A stretch of 64,000 nucleotides of DNA from Arthrobacter sp. MAHUQ-56 (lineage in GTDB: Bacteria; Actinomycetota; Actinomycetes; Actinomycetales; Micrococcaceae), in NCBI RefSeq assembly GCF_019710585.1, contig NZ_JAIFZQ010000026.1, positions 1 to 64,000 on the forward strand. The letters run 5' to 3'. Under the pieces are notes generated by a model. That model worked only from the letters and a program-made list of their open reading frames with translations. It did not search any database and was not told the origin of the DNA. This document shows positions 44,380 to 52,601 of this stretch, piece by piece (the first letter of the stretch is position 1; every line of letters starts with the position of its first letter). The translations under genes and the position numbers were made by a program.

Positions 44380-45198
44380 GTGTTCTATTGGGTCATGAAA
44401 AGGATCTTCCTCGGTCCGGTGATCAAGCTGCTTTTCCGCCCCTGGGTCAAAGGCCTGGACAACATCCCGGCGCAGGGGCCCGCCATCATCGCCTCCAACC
44501 ATCTGTCGTTTTCAGATTCCATCTTCATGCCGCTCATGGTCCACCGTCCGGTGGTGTTCCTGGCCAAATCCGAATATTTCACGGGCACCGGCGTCAAAGG
44601 CAGGCTCACGGCGGCGTTCTTCCGGCTTACCAACCAACTGCCCATGGACAGGTCCGGGGGCGCCGCTTCCGCTGCGTCCCTCAACGCGGGTATGGATGTG
44701 CTCAACCACGGCGGCCTGCTGGGCATCTATCCCGAAGGGACGCGGAGCCCGGACGCGCGGTTGTACCGCGGCAAGGTGGGGGTGGCCAGGCTCGCCCTGC
44801 AGGCCGGTGTTCCCGTCATTCCCGTGGCAATGATCGGTACCGACAAAGTCCAGCCCATCGGCAAGCGGCTGCCCAACATCCGGCGGATCGGCATGGTTTT
44901 CGGTGAACCGCTGGACTTCAGCCAGTACCGGGACCACGCCGAGGACAGGACAGTCCAGCGCAAGGTCACGGACGAGATCATGTCCCGGTTGATGCGCCTC
45001 TCCGGGCAGGAGTACGTGGACGAATATGCGGCTGTGGTCAAGCTCCGGCTCGCGGGCAAGGCCGCGGAACCGGAGGCGGCGGCCGAGCCGCTGGCCGTAC
45101 CGGAACCGGTGGAGGGCGGCTTTGCCCAGGGGACCGGTCCCGCTGCCGGCGGCCAGGGTCCCAAGGGCGACGACGACGGCACTTCCGCCGCGGGCTAA
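44380..45198 (+). CDS. PlsC-family acyltransferase
   Basis: 272 residues. Motif I SNHLSFSDSI (NHX4D), FPXGXXR-type block IYPEGTRSPDARLYRGK, and VIPVAMIGT are clear. A hydrophobic N-terminus (FYWVMKRIFLGPVIKLLF) may attach it to the membrane. The last 50 residues are a Gly/Pro/Glu tail. The position before DAHP synthase matches Rv2182c. GTG start with GGAGAG 10 bases upstream; -10-like TAGGGT at 44309-44314. Confidence 0.88.
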   Translation: MFYWVMKRIFLGPVIKLLFRPWVKGLDNIPAQGPAIIASNHLSFSDSIFMPLMVHRPVVFLAKSEYFTGTGVKGRLTAAFFRLTNQLPMDRSGGAASAASLNAGMDVLNHGGLLGIYPEGTRSPDARLYRGKVGVARLALQAGVPVIPVAMIGTDKVQPIGKRLPNIRRIGMVFGEPLDFSQYRDHAEDRTVQRKVTDEIMSRLMRLSGQEYVDEYAAVVKLRLAGKAAEPEAAAEPLAVPEPVEGGFAQGTGPAAGGQGPKGDDDGTSAAG

Positions 45199-45285
45199 CG
45201 GCGCCTCACGCCGGGCTTCGGCGCAGTTGTGACGCAGCGGGTGCACAGCGTGACGGGGCGGTGTCCACCGGCCGCGGCCTGCCGT

Positions 45286-45291
45286 TAGTCT
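45286..45291 (+). promoter_or_regulatory. -10 element of a leaderless DAHP synthase transcript
   Basis: TAGTCT lies 6 bases before the GTG at 45298. No ribosome site is seen. The spacing supports GTG 45298 rather than ATG 45295 as the start. Confidence 0.45.
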
Positions 45292-45297
45292 TAGATG

Positions 45298-46689
45298 GTG
45301 ACTGAGCTATCTGCAAAACCCGCCTTTACGCTGTCCAGCACCGCCCAGAGCGGAGCCGCCAACTATCCCGGACTCGACAACTGGCGGGACCTTCCCATCT
45401 CGCAGCAGCCCAGCTGGCAGGACCGGGAGGTCTTTGAGGCCTCGGTCAAGGAGCTCTCCGTACTTCCGCCGCTGGTCTTTGCCGGCGAGGTGGACATCCT
45501 GCGTGAGCGGCTCGCTGCTGCCGCCCAGGGCAAGGCCTTCCTGCTGCAGGGCGGCGACTGTGCCGAAACGTTCGAAGCCGCCACCGCGGACAAGATCAGC
45601 GCCCGCGTCAAGACCATCCTGCAGATGGCAGTGGTACTCACCTACGGTGCGGCCATGCCCGTCATCAAGATGGGCCGGATGGCTGGCCAGTTCGCCAAGC
45701 CCCGTTCCTCCAACGACGAAACCCGCAACGGCGTGACGCTTCCCGCCTACCGCGGCGACATCGTCAACGGCTACGATTTCACGCCCGAGTCCCGTGGCCA
45801 CGACGCCTCGCGGATGTTGCGCGCCTACCACACCTCCGCTTCCACCCTGAACCTCATCCGGGCCTTCACCCAGGGCGGGTTCGCGGACCTCCGCTCGGTC
45901 CACCAGTGGAACAAGGGATTCACCGAAAACCCTGCCCACGCCCGCTACGAGTCGCTGGCCCGGGACATCGACCGGGCCATCAAGTTCATGGACTCCTGCG
46001 GCGCCGACTTCGAGGCCCTCAAACGGGTCGAGTTCTTCGCCAGCCACGAGGCCCTGCTGCTGGACTACGAGCGCGCCCTGACCCGGATCGACTCCCGCAC
46101 CGGCTTCCCGTACGACACCTCGGCCCACTTCCTGTGGATCGGCGAACGTACCCGTGAACTCGACCACGCACACGTGGACTTCCTCTCGCGGGTCCGCAAT
46201 CCCATCGGCGTCAAGCTCGGCCCGTCCACCACCGGTGACGACGCCCTGCGCCTGATCGACAAGCTCGACCCGGAACGCGAACCCGGCCGCCTGACCTTCA
46301 TTACCCGCATGGGTGCCGGCAACATCCGCGCGAAGCTGCCCGCCGTCGTCGAAAAGGTCACCGCGTCCGGCGCGCAGGTGCTGTGGGTCACCGACCCCAT
46401 GCACGGCAACACCGTGACCTCGCCCAACGGCTACAAGACCCGCAATTTCGACGACGTGATCGACGAAGTGCGCGGGTTCTTCGAAGTGCACCACGGGCTG
46501 GGGACGGTTCCCGGCGGCCTGCACGTGGAAATGACAGGCGACGACGTCGCCGAATGCCTCGGCGGCGCGGACCCAATCGACCAGGACGCTTTCCTGGACC
46601 GCTACGAGTCGGTGTGCGATCCCCGTCTGAACCACATGCAGTCCCTGGAAATGGCGTTCCTGGTGGCCGGGGCGCTGGCGAAGCACTAG
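45298..46689 (+). CDS. aroG: 3-deoxy-7-phosphoheptulonate synthase, class II
   Basis: 463 residues. Class II (plant-type) DAHP synthase, first step of the shikimate pathway. Signatures: QGGDCAETFE with a metal-binding cysteine, KMGRMAGQFAKPRSS, KLGPSTTGDD, VTDPMHGN and GLHVEMTGDDVAECLGG. In mycobacteria and corynebacteria this enzyme partners chorismate mutase and is inhibited by aromatic amino acids. An ATG three bases earlier is an alternative start. Orthologue place: Rv2178c. Confidence 0.94.
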   Translation: MTELSAKPAFTLSSTAQSGAANYPGLDNWRDLPISQQPSWQDREVFEASVKELSVLPPLVFAGEVDILRERLAAAAQGKAFLLQGGDCAETFEAATADKISARVKTILQMAVVLTYGAAMPVIKMGRMAGQFAKPRSSNDETRNGVTLPAYRGDIVNGYDFTPESRGHDASRMLRAYHTSASTLNLIRAFTQGGFADLRSVHQWNKGFTENPAHARYESLARDIDRAIKFMDSCGADFEALKRVEFFASHEALLLDYERALTRIDSRTGFPYDTSAHFLWIGERTRELDHAHVDFLSRVRNPIGVKLGPSTTGDDALRLIDKLDPEREPGRLTFITRMGAGNIRAKLPAVVEKVTASGAQVLWVTDPMHGNTVTSPNGYKTRNFDDVIDEVRGFFEVHHGLGTVPGGLHVEMTGDDVAECLGGADPIDQDAFLDRYESVCDPRLNHMQSLEMAFLVAGALAKH

Positions 46690-46698
46690 CTCCTTTTT

Positions 46699-46733
46699 CC
46701 CCTGCGGCGGGCCGGCCCGGGCCGCCGCAGGGG
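46699..46733. terminator. GC-rich hairpin between aroG and pknL
   Basis: CCCCTGCGGCGG (46699-46710) pairs with CCGCCGCAGGGG (46722-46733). Neither side has a U-tract in the right place (five T precede the stem on the plus strand), so it is a weak or atypical terminator between convergent genes. Confidence 0.45.
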
Positions 46734-46743
46734 CCGCGCTTGG

Positions 46744-48777
46744 CTAGACCACCGTGATGGTGACGACCGAGCCCTCCGGGACCTTCCGGTTCACCGGGTC
46801 CTGGTCACGGACGGTGCCGAAGAATCCGCCGAGGATGTTGTTCACCCGGACCTGGAAGCCGAGGGCCTCCAACGACTTCCTTGCCTCCGAAGCCTGCTTG
46901 CCGATGAAGCTTGGCACGTCCACCATGCGCGGGCCTTTGGAGATGGTCAATGTCACGGTGCCCCCGCGGGTCAGCGTCCCGTTCGCCGGCGCCTGGCTGA
47001 CCACGGCGCCCTCCGGGACGCTGCGGTCAAACACTTCGTCGCGGGCGACATCGGCTTTCAGCCCGGCGGCTTCAATGGCGTTCACGGCCTCGCCCTTCGC
47101 TTTTCCCACCACGGAGGGAACGGGGATGGGCTGCGGCCCCTTGGAAACCGCCATGGCCACGGGGGTGCCGTGGCGGGACGGCGTGCCGGCGGCGGGATCC
47201 TGGGACAGTACCGTTCCTGCAGCGGCCTTTTCATCGAACTGCTCAGTAACCGTGCCCAGCGCCATTCCGGCCGCATTCAGGGCATCCTTTGCCTGGTCGA
47301 GGGTGCCGCCGCTCAGTTTCGGCAGGGGAAACAGCTGTGGACCTTTCGAGACGAGAAGGGAAACAGGCTGGAATTTCCTGATCTCCGTCCCGGCGCCGGG
47401 CTCGCTGCCCACCACCAGCCCGGTCGGCACCTGGTCGTCGAAGACCTCGCTGGTAGTGGAGCGGAAGCCCGCCGCATCCAGCAGCTGCTGCGCCTGCGCC
47501 ACGGTTTTGTTGGCAACGGCCGGTACGGCGGCGGGAGCGCCCGGCCCCATCCCGAAGAACCATCCGGCGCCCGTGGCCAGCAGTGCAGCCAGAATCAGGA
47601 CGATCACCCACAGAAGTCCCCGGCGCCGCGGGTTACCCTCCCGAAGCGTCCTGGCCGGGGTGACCGCTGCCCGCGCGCGGTCCCTGGCGTCTTCTTTTTC
47701 GGCCCGGCGTTCGGCCCGCTTGCCGGTCCGTGGCAGAGGGGGAGGCCACGCAGCCCCGGCATCCTCCTCGTCAGGGAGCGCAAGGCCCGGGCGCTGTCCG
47801 GGTGGGTGCGCCGGGGCCGCCGGCCGGCCCGCAGGCATCAAGGTGGTTGGATTGCTGGAGCGGGCCAGGACTTCGGTTTGATGCTGCCCGGGTGCAGCAG
47901 CAACGGCTGCCGGCGGAAGCAGGTCCAGTTCCGCGTCCGTGAGGTTGGTACGGATGTGCCGGAGCTCCTGGAGGAGTGCATTGCCGTCAACGGGGCGGTT
48001 CTCCGGGTCATTGGCCGTGCACCACTGGACCAGTTCATCCACTTCCGCTGCCAGTCCCGGCACAAGGTCCGACGGCGGTCCTACCACGCCGTTCACGTGC
48101 TGGTAGGCGACCTGGATGGGGACTTCGCCGTCAAACGGCTGCCGCCCGGTGAGCATTTCGTAGAGCATGATGCCCACCGCGTAGACGTCGCTGCGCGCAT
48201 CTGCTGGTTTCCCCAGCACGAGTTCCGGAGAGATATAGGCGACTGTGCCGATCAGGGCACCGCTGCTGGTTGAGCTTGTGACGGCCCGGGCCAGTCCAAA
48301 ATCACCAATCTTGATCCTGCCGTCGTCGGCAATCAGGACGTTTTCCGGCTTCACGTCGCGGTGGATAAACCCGGCGGCGTGTGCGGCCCCCAGCCCTTCG
48401 ACGACGGGATCGATCAGTGCCAGCGCCAGCCGGGGCGGCAGTGCGCCCCTGTCGCGGATGACGTCCCGGAGCGTGTGTCCCTTGATGTACTCCATGACCA
48501 GGTACGCCGCATGCCCGTCGCTGCCCTGGTCGAGGACACCCACCACGTGCGGATGGGAGAGCCGGGCGGCAGCCTTGGCTTCACGGCCAAGCCTGCCCAG
48601 GAAGTTCTCATCGGCAGCCAGGTGCGGGTGCAGCACTTTGAGCGCCACCTCGCGGTCCAGCCTCTGGTCAACAGCCAGGTAGACGGTGGACATGCCGCCC
48701 CGGGCCAGTTTCGATGTGACGGCATAGCGGTTGTCCACCAGCGTACCCACCAAGGGGTCTGACACGTGTTCCTGCAC
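46744..48777 (-). CDS. pknL: Ser/Thr protein kinase with PASTA domains (PknL)
   Basis: 677 residues. Kinase domain 1-280: ARGGMSTVYLA loop, K47 in VALKVLH, HRDVKPEN with D141, DFG at 159-161 and an activation loop with TSSTSSGALIGT. A proline-rich linker and one membrane helix (about residues 394-416) lead to four extracellular PASTA repeats, which bind peptidoglycan precursors. The place between aroG and the Rv2175c-like gene indicates PknL, although the M. tuberculosis PknL lacks PASTA. The GTG at 48777 fits a -10 TAGGAT at 48784-48789 on the minus strand. Confidence 0.92.
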   Translation of the reverse strand: MQEHVSDPLVGTLVDNRYAVTSKLARGGMSTVYLAVDQRLDREVALKVLHPHLAADENFLGRLGREAKAAARLSHPHVVGVLDQGSDGHAAYLVMEYIKGHTLRDVIRDRGALPPRLALALIDPVVEGLGAAHAAGFIHRDVKPENVLIADDGRIKIGDFGLARAVTSSTSSGALIGTVAYISPELVLGKPADARSDVYAVGIMLYEMLTGRQPFDGEVPIQVAYQHVNGVVGPPSDLVPGLAAEVDELVQWCTANDPENRPVDGNALLQELRHIRTNLTDAELDLLPPAAVAAAPGQHQTEVLARSSNPTTLMPAGRPAAPAHPPGQRPGLALPDEEDAGAAWPPPLPRTGKRAERRAEKEDARDRARAAVTPARTLREGNPRRRGLLWVIVLILAALLATGAGWFFGMGPGAPAAVPAVANKTVAQAQQLLDAAGFRSTTSEVFDDQVPTGLVVGSEPGAGTEIRKFQPVSLLVSKGPQLFPLPKLSGGTLDQAKDALNAAGMALGTVTEQFDEKAAAGTVLSQDPAAGTPSRHGTPVAMAVSKGPQPIPVPSVVGKAKGEAVNAIEAAGLKADVARDEVFDRSVPEGAVVSQAPANGTLTRGGTVTLTISKGPRMVDVPSFIGKQASEARKSLEALGFQVRVNNILGGFFGTVRDQDPVNRKVPEGSVVTITVV

Positions 48778-48783
48778 CTTACG

Positions 48784-48789
48784 ATCCTA
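48784..48789 (-). promoter_or_regulatory. -10 element of a leaderless pknL transcript
   Basis: TAGGAT on the minus strand is separated by 6 bases from the GTG at 48777. No ribosome site lies between. The same hexamer is used before dinB. Confidence 0.5.
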
Positions 48790-48819
48790 ATCCCGCAGCC
48801 AAACGTGCCTGAAACGGAA

Positions 48820-48849
48820 CGGGTCCGAACCGGTAACGGTTCGGACCCG
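48820..48849 (-). terminator. Terminator of the LysM transglycosylase gene
   Basis: CGGGTCCGAACCG (48820-48832) pairs with CGGTTCGGACCCG (48837-48849) around a GTAA loop. On the minus strand the stem is followed by TTCCGTTTC. It lies between the transglycosylase stop and the pknL promoter. Confidence 0.75.
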
Positions 48850-48882
48850 CTGCTGCGTCCGGGCAGGTGTTGCCCAGGCGCC

Positions 48883-50274
48883 TCAGCCGAAGTTCTTCTG
48901 GTGTGCCTTGATCGCAGCCAGGTACGCCTTGGTGTCGTCGTACATGCCGTACTTGCGGACCGAATACTGGCCCTGGTAGTACCCCGCGATGGCAGTGTCC
49001 TGATCCTTGCTGGTTGCGAGGAGCTGGCGGATGATGGCCACGCCGGCGGTGGCGTTGTCGTACGGGTCCAGCAGGTTCAGTTTCCGCCCCACCAGGTCCG
49101 ACGCCCACTGGCCCGAGCTGGGAATGACCTGCATGGTGCCGATCGCGTTCGCCGGGGACACCGCCCGCTGGTTGAATCCTGATTCCTGGAACGCGAAGGC
49201 GAGGGCAAGGGAGGGGTCCACGCCCATCCGCCGTGCGGTGTCTGCCACGATGTTCTTCATCTCTTCCCGGGACGGAACAGGCGAAGCATTCAGGAGGGCC
49301 TTGTTCTCGTTGGCCGAGCTCACCACGGCGGCGGGGTAGCTGAAGCCGAGGAAGGAGCTGGGTACCAGGGGAGCGGCGGCAGGCTGGGGCGCGGCTGCCG
49401 GCTGCGGATCAGCCTGGCCTGGAGCGCCGGGAATCACGAGCTTGCTGCCGGGGTAGATGACCGTCGTCATGCCGAGCTTGTTCGCCGAGAGAAGGTCGGA
49501 CAGCTTCACCCCGTGCCGGGATGCGATGGCAGAGAGCGTATCGCCGGCCTTGATGGTGTAGGAGCCCGACGCCGGGGCAGGAGCCGCGGGCGCCGACGTG
49601 TTCGCCAGGACAGGGGCGGCTGCAGGTGCAGCGGGAGCCGGGGCCGGGGCGGAGTCGCCGGCGGCGACCTTGATCTTCTGGCCCGGGTAAATGATGGAAC
49701 GCATGGACAGGTTGTTCCAGGCAAAGACATCCGACAGGCCAACGTTGTGCCGGGCGGCAATGGCACCCAGGGTGTCGCCGGGCTTGACCGTATAGGTTGC
49801 CCCGCTGGCGGCTGCGGGAGCTGCGGGGGCGGGTGCAGGAGCGGGCGCCGCGGGCGCGGCCGAACCTGACAGCTTGAGTTTCTGTCCCGGGTAGATGAGG
49901 GTGTTCGGCTGGAGGTTGTTCAGCTTCAGGATTTCCCCGGTCTGCAGCCCGAACCGCCCGGCGATGGCACTGACAGTGTCGCCGCGGGCGATCGTGTACT
50001 CGGCCGGAGCTGCCGGCTGTGCGGGCTGGAAAGCAGCAGGAATCGTGGTGGACACCGAAGCTGCCGGAATCACCGTGCCGGCCGCCTTGGCGGCAGCTTG
50101 GGCCTTCATTGCCGCGGCCAGGCTGTTGGGGATGGACCTGGCGGGCTGCTGTGCCGCGGCCGGCTGGGCCAGGGCCAGGGATGACAATACGACCGCTGGC
50201 AGCGCCGCTGTGGTGGCGGCAATCATCGGCAGACTCGGTTTGGGGGGCTGCTTGGGCGAGCGGGACGTCGTCAT
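48883..50274 (-). CDS. Secreted LysM lytic transglycosylase
   Basis: 463 residues. A signal peptide (about 1-41, ending AQPAAAQQ) is followed by three LysM repeats (YTIARGDTVSAIAGRFG, YTVKPGDTLGAIAARHN, YTIKAGDTLSAIASRHG) separated by Ala/Pro linkers, and a C-terminal SLT lysozyme-like domain with the catalytic glutamate in FAFQESGFNQRAVSPANAIGTMQV. It cuts glycan strands of peptidoglycan and probably works in remodelling. Upstream lies a 9-bp repeat array like MtrA sites. Confidence 0.92.
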   Translation of the reverse strand: MTTSRSPKQPPKPSLPMIAATTAALPAVVLSSLALAQPAAAQQPARSIPNSLAAAMKAQAAAKAAGTVIPAASVSTTIPAAFQPAQPAAPAEYTIARGDTVSAIAGRFGLQTGEILKLNNLQPNTLIYPGQKLKLSGSAAPAAPAPAPAPAAPAAASGATYTVKPGDTLGAIAARHNVGLSDVFAWNNLSMRSIIYPGQKIKVAAGDSAPAPAPAAPAAAPVLANTSAPAAPAPASGSYTIKAGDTLSAIASRHGVKLSDLLSANKLGMTTVIYPGSKLVIPGAPGQADPQPAAAPQPAAAPLVPSSFLGFSYPAAVVSSANENKALLNASPVPSREEMKNIVADTARRMGVDPSLALAFAFQESGFNQRAVSPANAIGTMQVIPSSGQWASDLVGRKLNLLDPYDNATAGVAIIRQLLATSKDQDTAIAGYYQGQYSVRKYGMYDDTKAYLAAIKAHQKNFG

Positions 50275-50334
50275 GGAAGGAATCCTCTTCTCAACTGCGG
50301 GCGCGGACGCGGACGGGGGATCCGCGGATAATCT

Positions 50335-50379
50335 TGATACTACTGTGACTTATGTTATTTCTGTTACTGCTGTGATGAA
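50335..50379 (-). promoter_or_regulatory. 9-bp-period direct repeats resembling MtrA sites
   Basis: Read on the minus strand, ATCACAGCA, GTAACAGAA, ATAACATAA and GTCACAGTA follow each other at exact 9-base intervals (hexamers at 50371-50376, 50362-50367, 50353-50358, 50344-50349), with a fifth weaker GTATCA at 50335-50340. The unit is close to the GTCACAGCG direct repeat reported for mycobacterial MtrA. The array lies 61-105 bases before the transglycosylase start. Confidence 0.65.
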
Positions 50380-50523
50380 AGTGAATCTCTCATGAAAATC
50401 GCAATAGCACAAGAATTTGCCATTTCCGGGTAAAGCGTTCTTTTCGGGAGTGTCCGCAGACCGGGGCGGGAAGAGGAATTCGCCGACTAGGCGCCGCGGC
50501 GGCCAGCGTGGCAACCTTGATCC

Positions 50524-50877
50524 GTGAGTAATGTAGAAAACCTGGTGGGCGAGTGGTTGCCGCTGCCCGACGTCGCCCGTTTATTGGATGTTTCCGTCAC
50601 CAAGGTGCACAGCCTGCTGGATGAGCATGCACTCGCGGCATTGCGGGTGGGGGAACGGAAAATCCGGTCGGTTCCTGCCGAATTCATCCAGGACGGCCAG
50701 GTGGTGGATAGCTTAAAGGGCACCATTGTGGTGCTGGCCGACGCCGGATATTCCGACGAGGACCTTATCGTGTGGCTGTTCACGCCCGATGAATCACTGC
50801 GTGGCCGGCCGATCGACGCCCTGCGTGAAGGACGCAAAACGGAAATCCGGCGGCGGGCCCAGACGCTCGCCTGGTAA
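50524..50877 (+). CDS. Rv2175c-like winged-helix DNA-binding protein
   Basis: 117 residues. An excisionase/MerR-like helix-turn-helix (PLPDVARLLDVSVTKVHSLLDEHAL) at about 13-45 is followed by the family C-terminus (VLADAGYSDEDLIVWLFTPDESLRGRPIDALREGRKTEIRRRAQTLAW). In M. tuberculosis Rv2175c is a PknL substrate whose DNA binding is lost on phosphorylation. Here the protein begins almost at the fold, so the N-terminal tail that carries the known site appears to be missing. GTG start. Confidence 0.87.
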   Translation: MSNVENLVGEWLPLPDVARLLDVSVTKVHSLLDEHALAALRVGERKIRSVPAEFIQDGQVVDSLKGTIVVLADAGYSDEDLIVWLFTPDESLRGRPIDALREGRKTEIRRRAQTLAW

Positions 50878-50895
50878 CCCTTACCCGGGAAATCC

Positions 50896-51990
50896 CTAGG
50901 AGGCTCGGCTGACAGTCGCCTCAGCCAGCCTCCGCAGGGCTGTTTTTGGCAGTTCGTCCAACTCAAGTTCCTCAAGGGCGGCAAACGCCGCCGCGCCGAA
51001 TTCGCTGATGAGAACTTCGGTGGCCTGCAGTGCCCCTGAATCTTCGATAATCCGGCGGATCTCAAGAATGTCCGCTTCCGAAAGGTCGGGGCTGCCGAGG
51101 CTGGCGTCGATAAAGGCCGACTCCCTGGGAGAGGCCTGGTCCAGCGCCAGTGCCACCAGGACGGTGCGCTTGCCCTCGCGGAGATCGTCACCGGCCGGTT
51201 TGCCCGTGGTGAGCGGGTCGCCGAACACGCCCAGCACGTCGTCGCGAAGCTGGAACGCTTCGCCGAGCGGAAGGGCAAAAGCGGAGTAGCCGCGGAGCAG
51301 GTCATTGGAGGCGCCGGCGAGGGCGCCGCCGAGTGCCAGCGGGTGTTCCGTGGAGTACTTCGCGCTCTTGAACCGGATGATCGACTGTGCCCTGCCCACG
51401 GCGCCGGCACGGTCCCGGACCGGCCCGGCGACCTCTTCCAGGATGTCCAGGTACTGCCCGGCCATCACTTCCGCCCGCATCAGGTTGAAGATGAGCCGGG
51501 CCCGGCTTCCTGACGCTGCGCGTTCACCGATGTCCGTGAACGCCTCCTCGCTGAAGGACAGGCAGAGGTCGCCTGCAAGAATGGCGGCGGCCTGTCCGAA
51601 CCGCTCGCTGTCCAGAGCCCATCCCTGCGAGGTGTGGAGCTGGCTGAAGCGCCGGTGGACGCTTGGGCCGCCACGCCGCGTGTCCGAGCGGTCGATGATG
51701 TCGTCGTGGATCAGTGCCGCCGCCTGGAACAGTTCCAGCGCCGCTCCTGCCGTGACGATCTGGCTGGCTCCGGCCTCGCCGCCGGCACCGCGCCATCCCC
51801 AGTAACACATCAGGGCGCGGAGCCGTTTGCCGCCGGTGACCAGGTTGGAGATGGACCCCATGATCGGTTCGATGTCCGGGGAGATGCCGGACATTACCGA
51901 CTGGCGCGAGGTGAGGAAGCCGGTCAGTTCCCCGGCCACGCCGGCCACGAAATCCGCCTGCTCATTCCGCAGCTGCTCTGCGGCCGTCAC
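50896..51990 (-). CDS. Polyprenyl diphosphate synthase (geranylgeranyl type)
   Basis: 364 residues. The first aspartate-rich motif is DDIID at 96-100 and the second is DDVLGVFGD at about 248-256; GGKRLRALM is the isopentenyl-diphosphate-binding region. It makes medium-length prenyl diphosphates for quinones or carotenoids. The residue before DDIID (A/LIH) does not settle chain length. The place matches IdsA2 (Rv2173). The GTG overlaps the lipoprotein stop by 4 bases. Confidence 0.9.
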   Translation of the reverse strand: MTAAEQLRNEQADFVAGVAGELTGFLTSRQSVMSGISPDIEPIMGSISNLVTGGKRLRALMCYWGWRGAGGEAGASQIVTAGAALELFQAAALIHDDIIDRSDTRRGGPSVHRRFSQLHTSQGWALDSERFGQAAAILAGDLCLSFSEEAFTDIGERAASGSRARLIFNLMRAEVMAGQYLDILEEVAGPVRDRAGAVGRAQSIIRFKSAKYSTEHPLALGGALAGASNDLLRGYSAFALPLGEAFQLRDDVLGVFGDPLTTGKPAGDDLREGKRTVLVALALDQASPRESAFIDASLGSPDLSEADILEIRRIIEDSGALQATEVLISEFGAAAFAALEELELDELPKTALRRLAEATVSRAS

Positions 51991-52511
51991 TTGGCTGACT
52001 CAGCTGCGACGTTTGCGCCGATAGTGAAAGTGGAAACCCCCGCGGCTTCGACCACGGAAAGATTGACGGTCTCGTTTTCGCCACGGACAAAGTCCTTGGA
52101 GGCCACGCCGCCGACGGCGTCGCCGGGTACTGCCTTAAAACCCTGTGTCTCCAGCGCCTTCGTGTAAAAGTCCACAACAGCAGCCGTTGGTGCCGGGACT
52201 TTCGCGACCAGGGCGGCGGTTGCGGGGGTGGACGCCTTGTCGAAGCTGCTGGACACCACCGTTGCCCCGTTCATCAAGGGGAGGAGCTGCTTCGGGAACC
52301 CCTCCACGACGGCGCCAACGGTCGCCGAAGTGTTGGGCGCGGCGGAAGGGCTTGGCGGCGCAGTGAGCGCGGCCTGCGTGCTGGCGCTTGCAGCGGAAGA
52401 GGAAGTCTCTGCTTGTCCCGACGGGCTCTGGCTGCATGCTGCAAGGGCTAGTGCCGCAGCGGCGGCGAGGGCCGCCACGCCAGCTGGCTTGAAGTTTCCA
52501 ATGGCCGTCAC
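51987..52511 (-). CDS. Small lipoprotein of unknown function
   Basis: 174 residues. A signal sequence ends in the lipobox LAAC with the acylated cysteine at position 26, then a Ser/Ala/Pro linker and a compact C-terminal domain (about 75-174). The GTG at 52511 has AGGAGGAAAG upstream; a longer frame from 52673 lacks one and overlaps the dinB promoter. It is translationally coupled to the prenyl synthase gene. Family not recognised. Confidence 0.82.
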   Translation of the reverse strand: MTAIGNFKPAGVAALAAAAALALAACSQSPSGQAETSSSAASASTQAALTAPPSPSAAPNTSATVGAVVEGFPKQLLPLMNGATVVSSSFDKASTPATAALVAKVPAPTAAVVDFYTKALETQGFKAVPGDAVGGVASKDFVRGENETVNLSVVEAAGVSTFTIGANVAAESAK

Positions 52512-52588
52512 AGAGACTTTCCTCCTGGTGTTGTTGCCGGGACCAGCCTCCAGTTTAGCCAGCCTCCAGATCAGCCAGTACCAACGGA

Positions 52589-52594
52589 TAGGAT
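52589..52594 (+). promoter_or_regulatory. -10 element of a leaderless dinB transcript
   Basis: TAGGAT lies 7 bases before the GTG at 52602 and no ribosome site is present. No LexA-box-like palindrome is seen between 52511 and 52602. Confidence 0.5.
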
Positions 52595-52601
52595 TGCAGC
52601 C

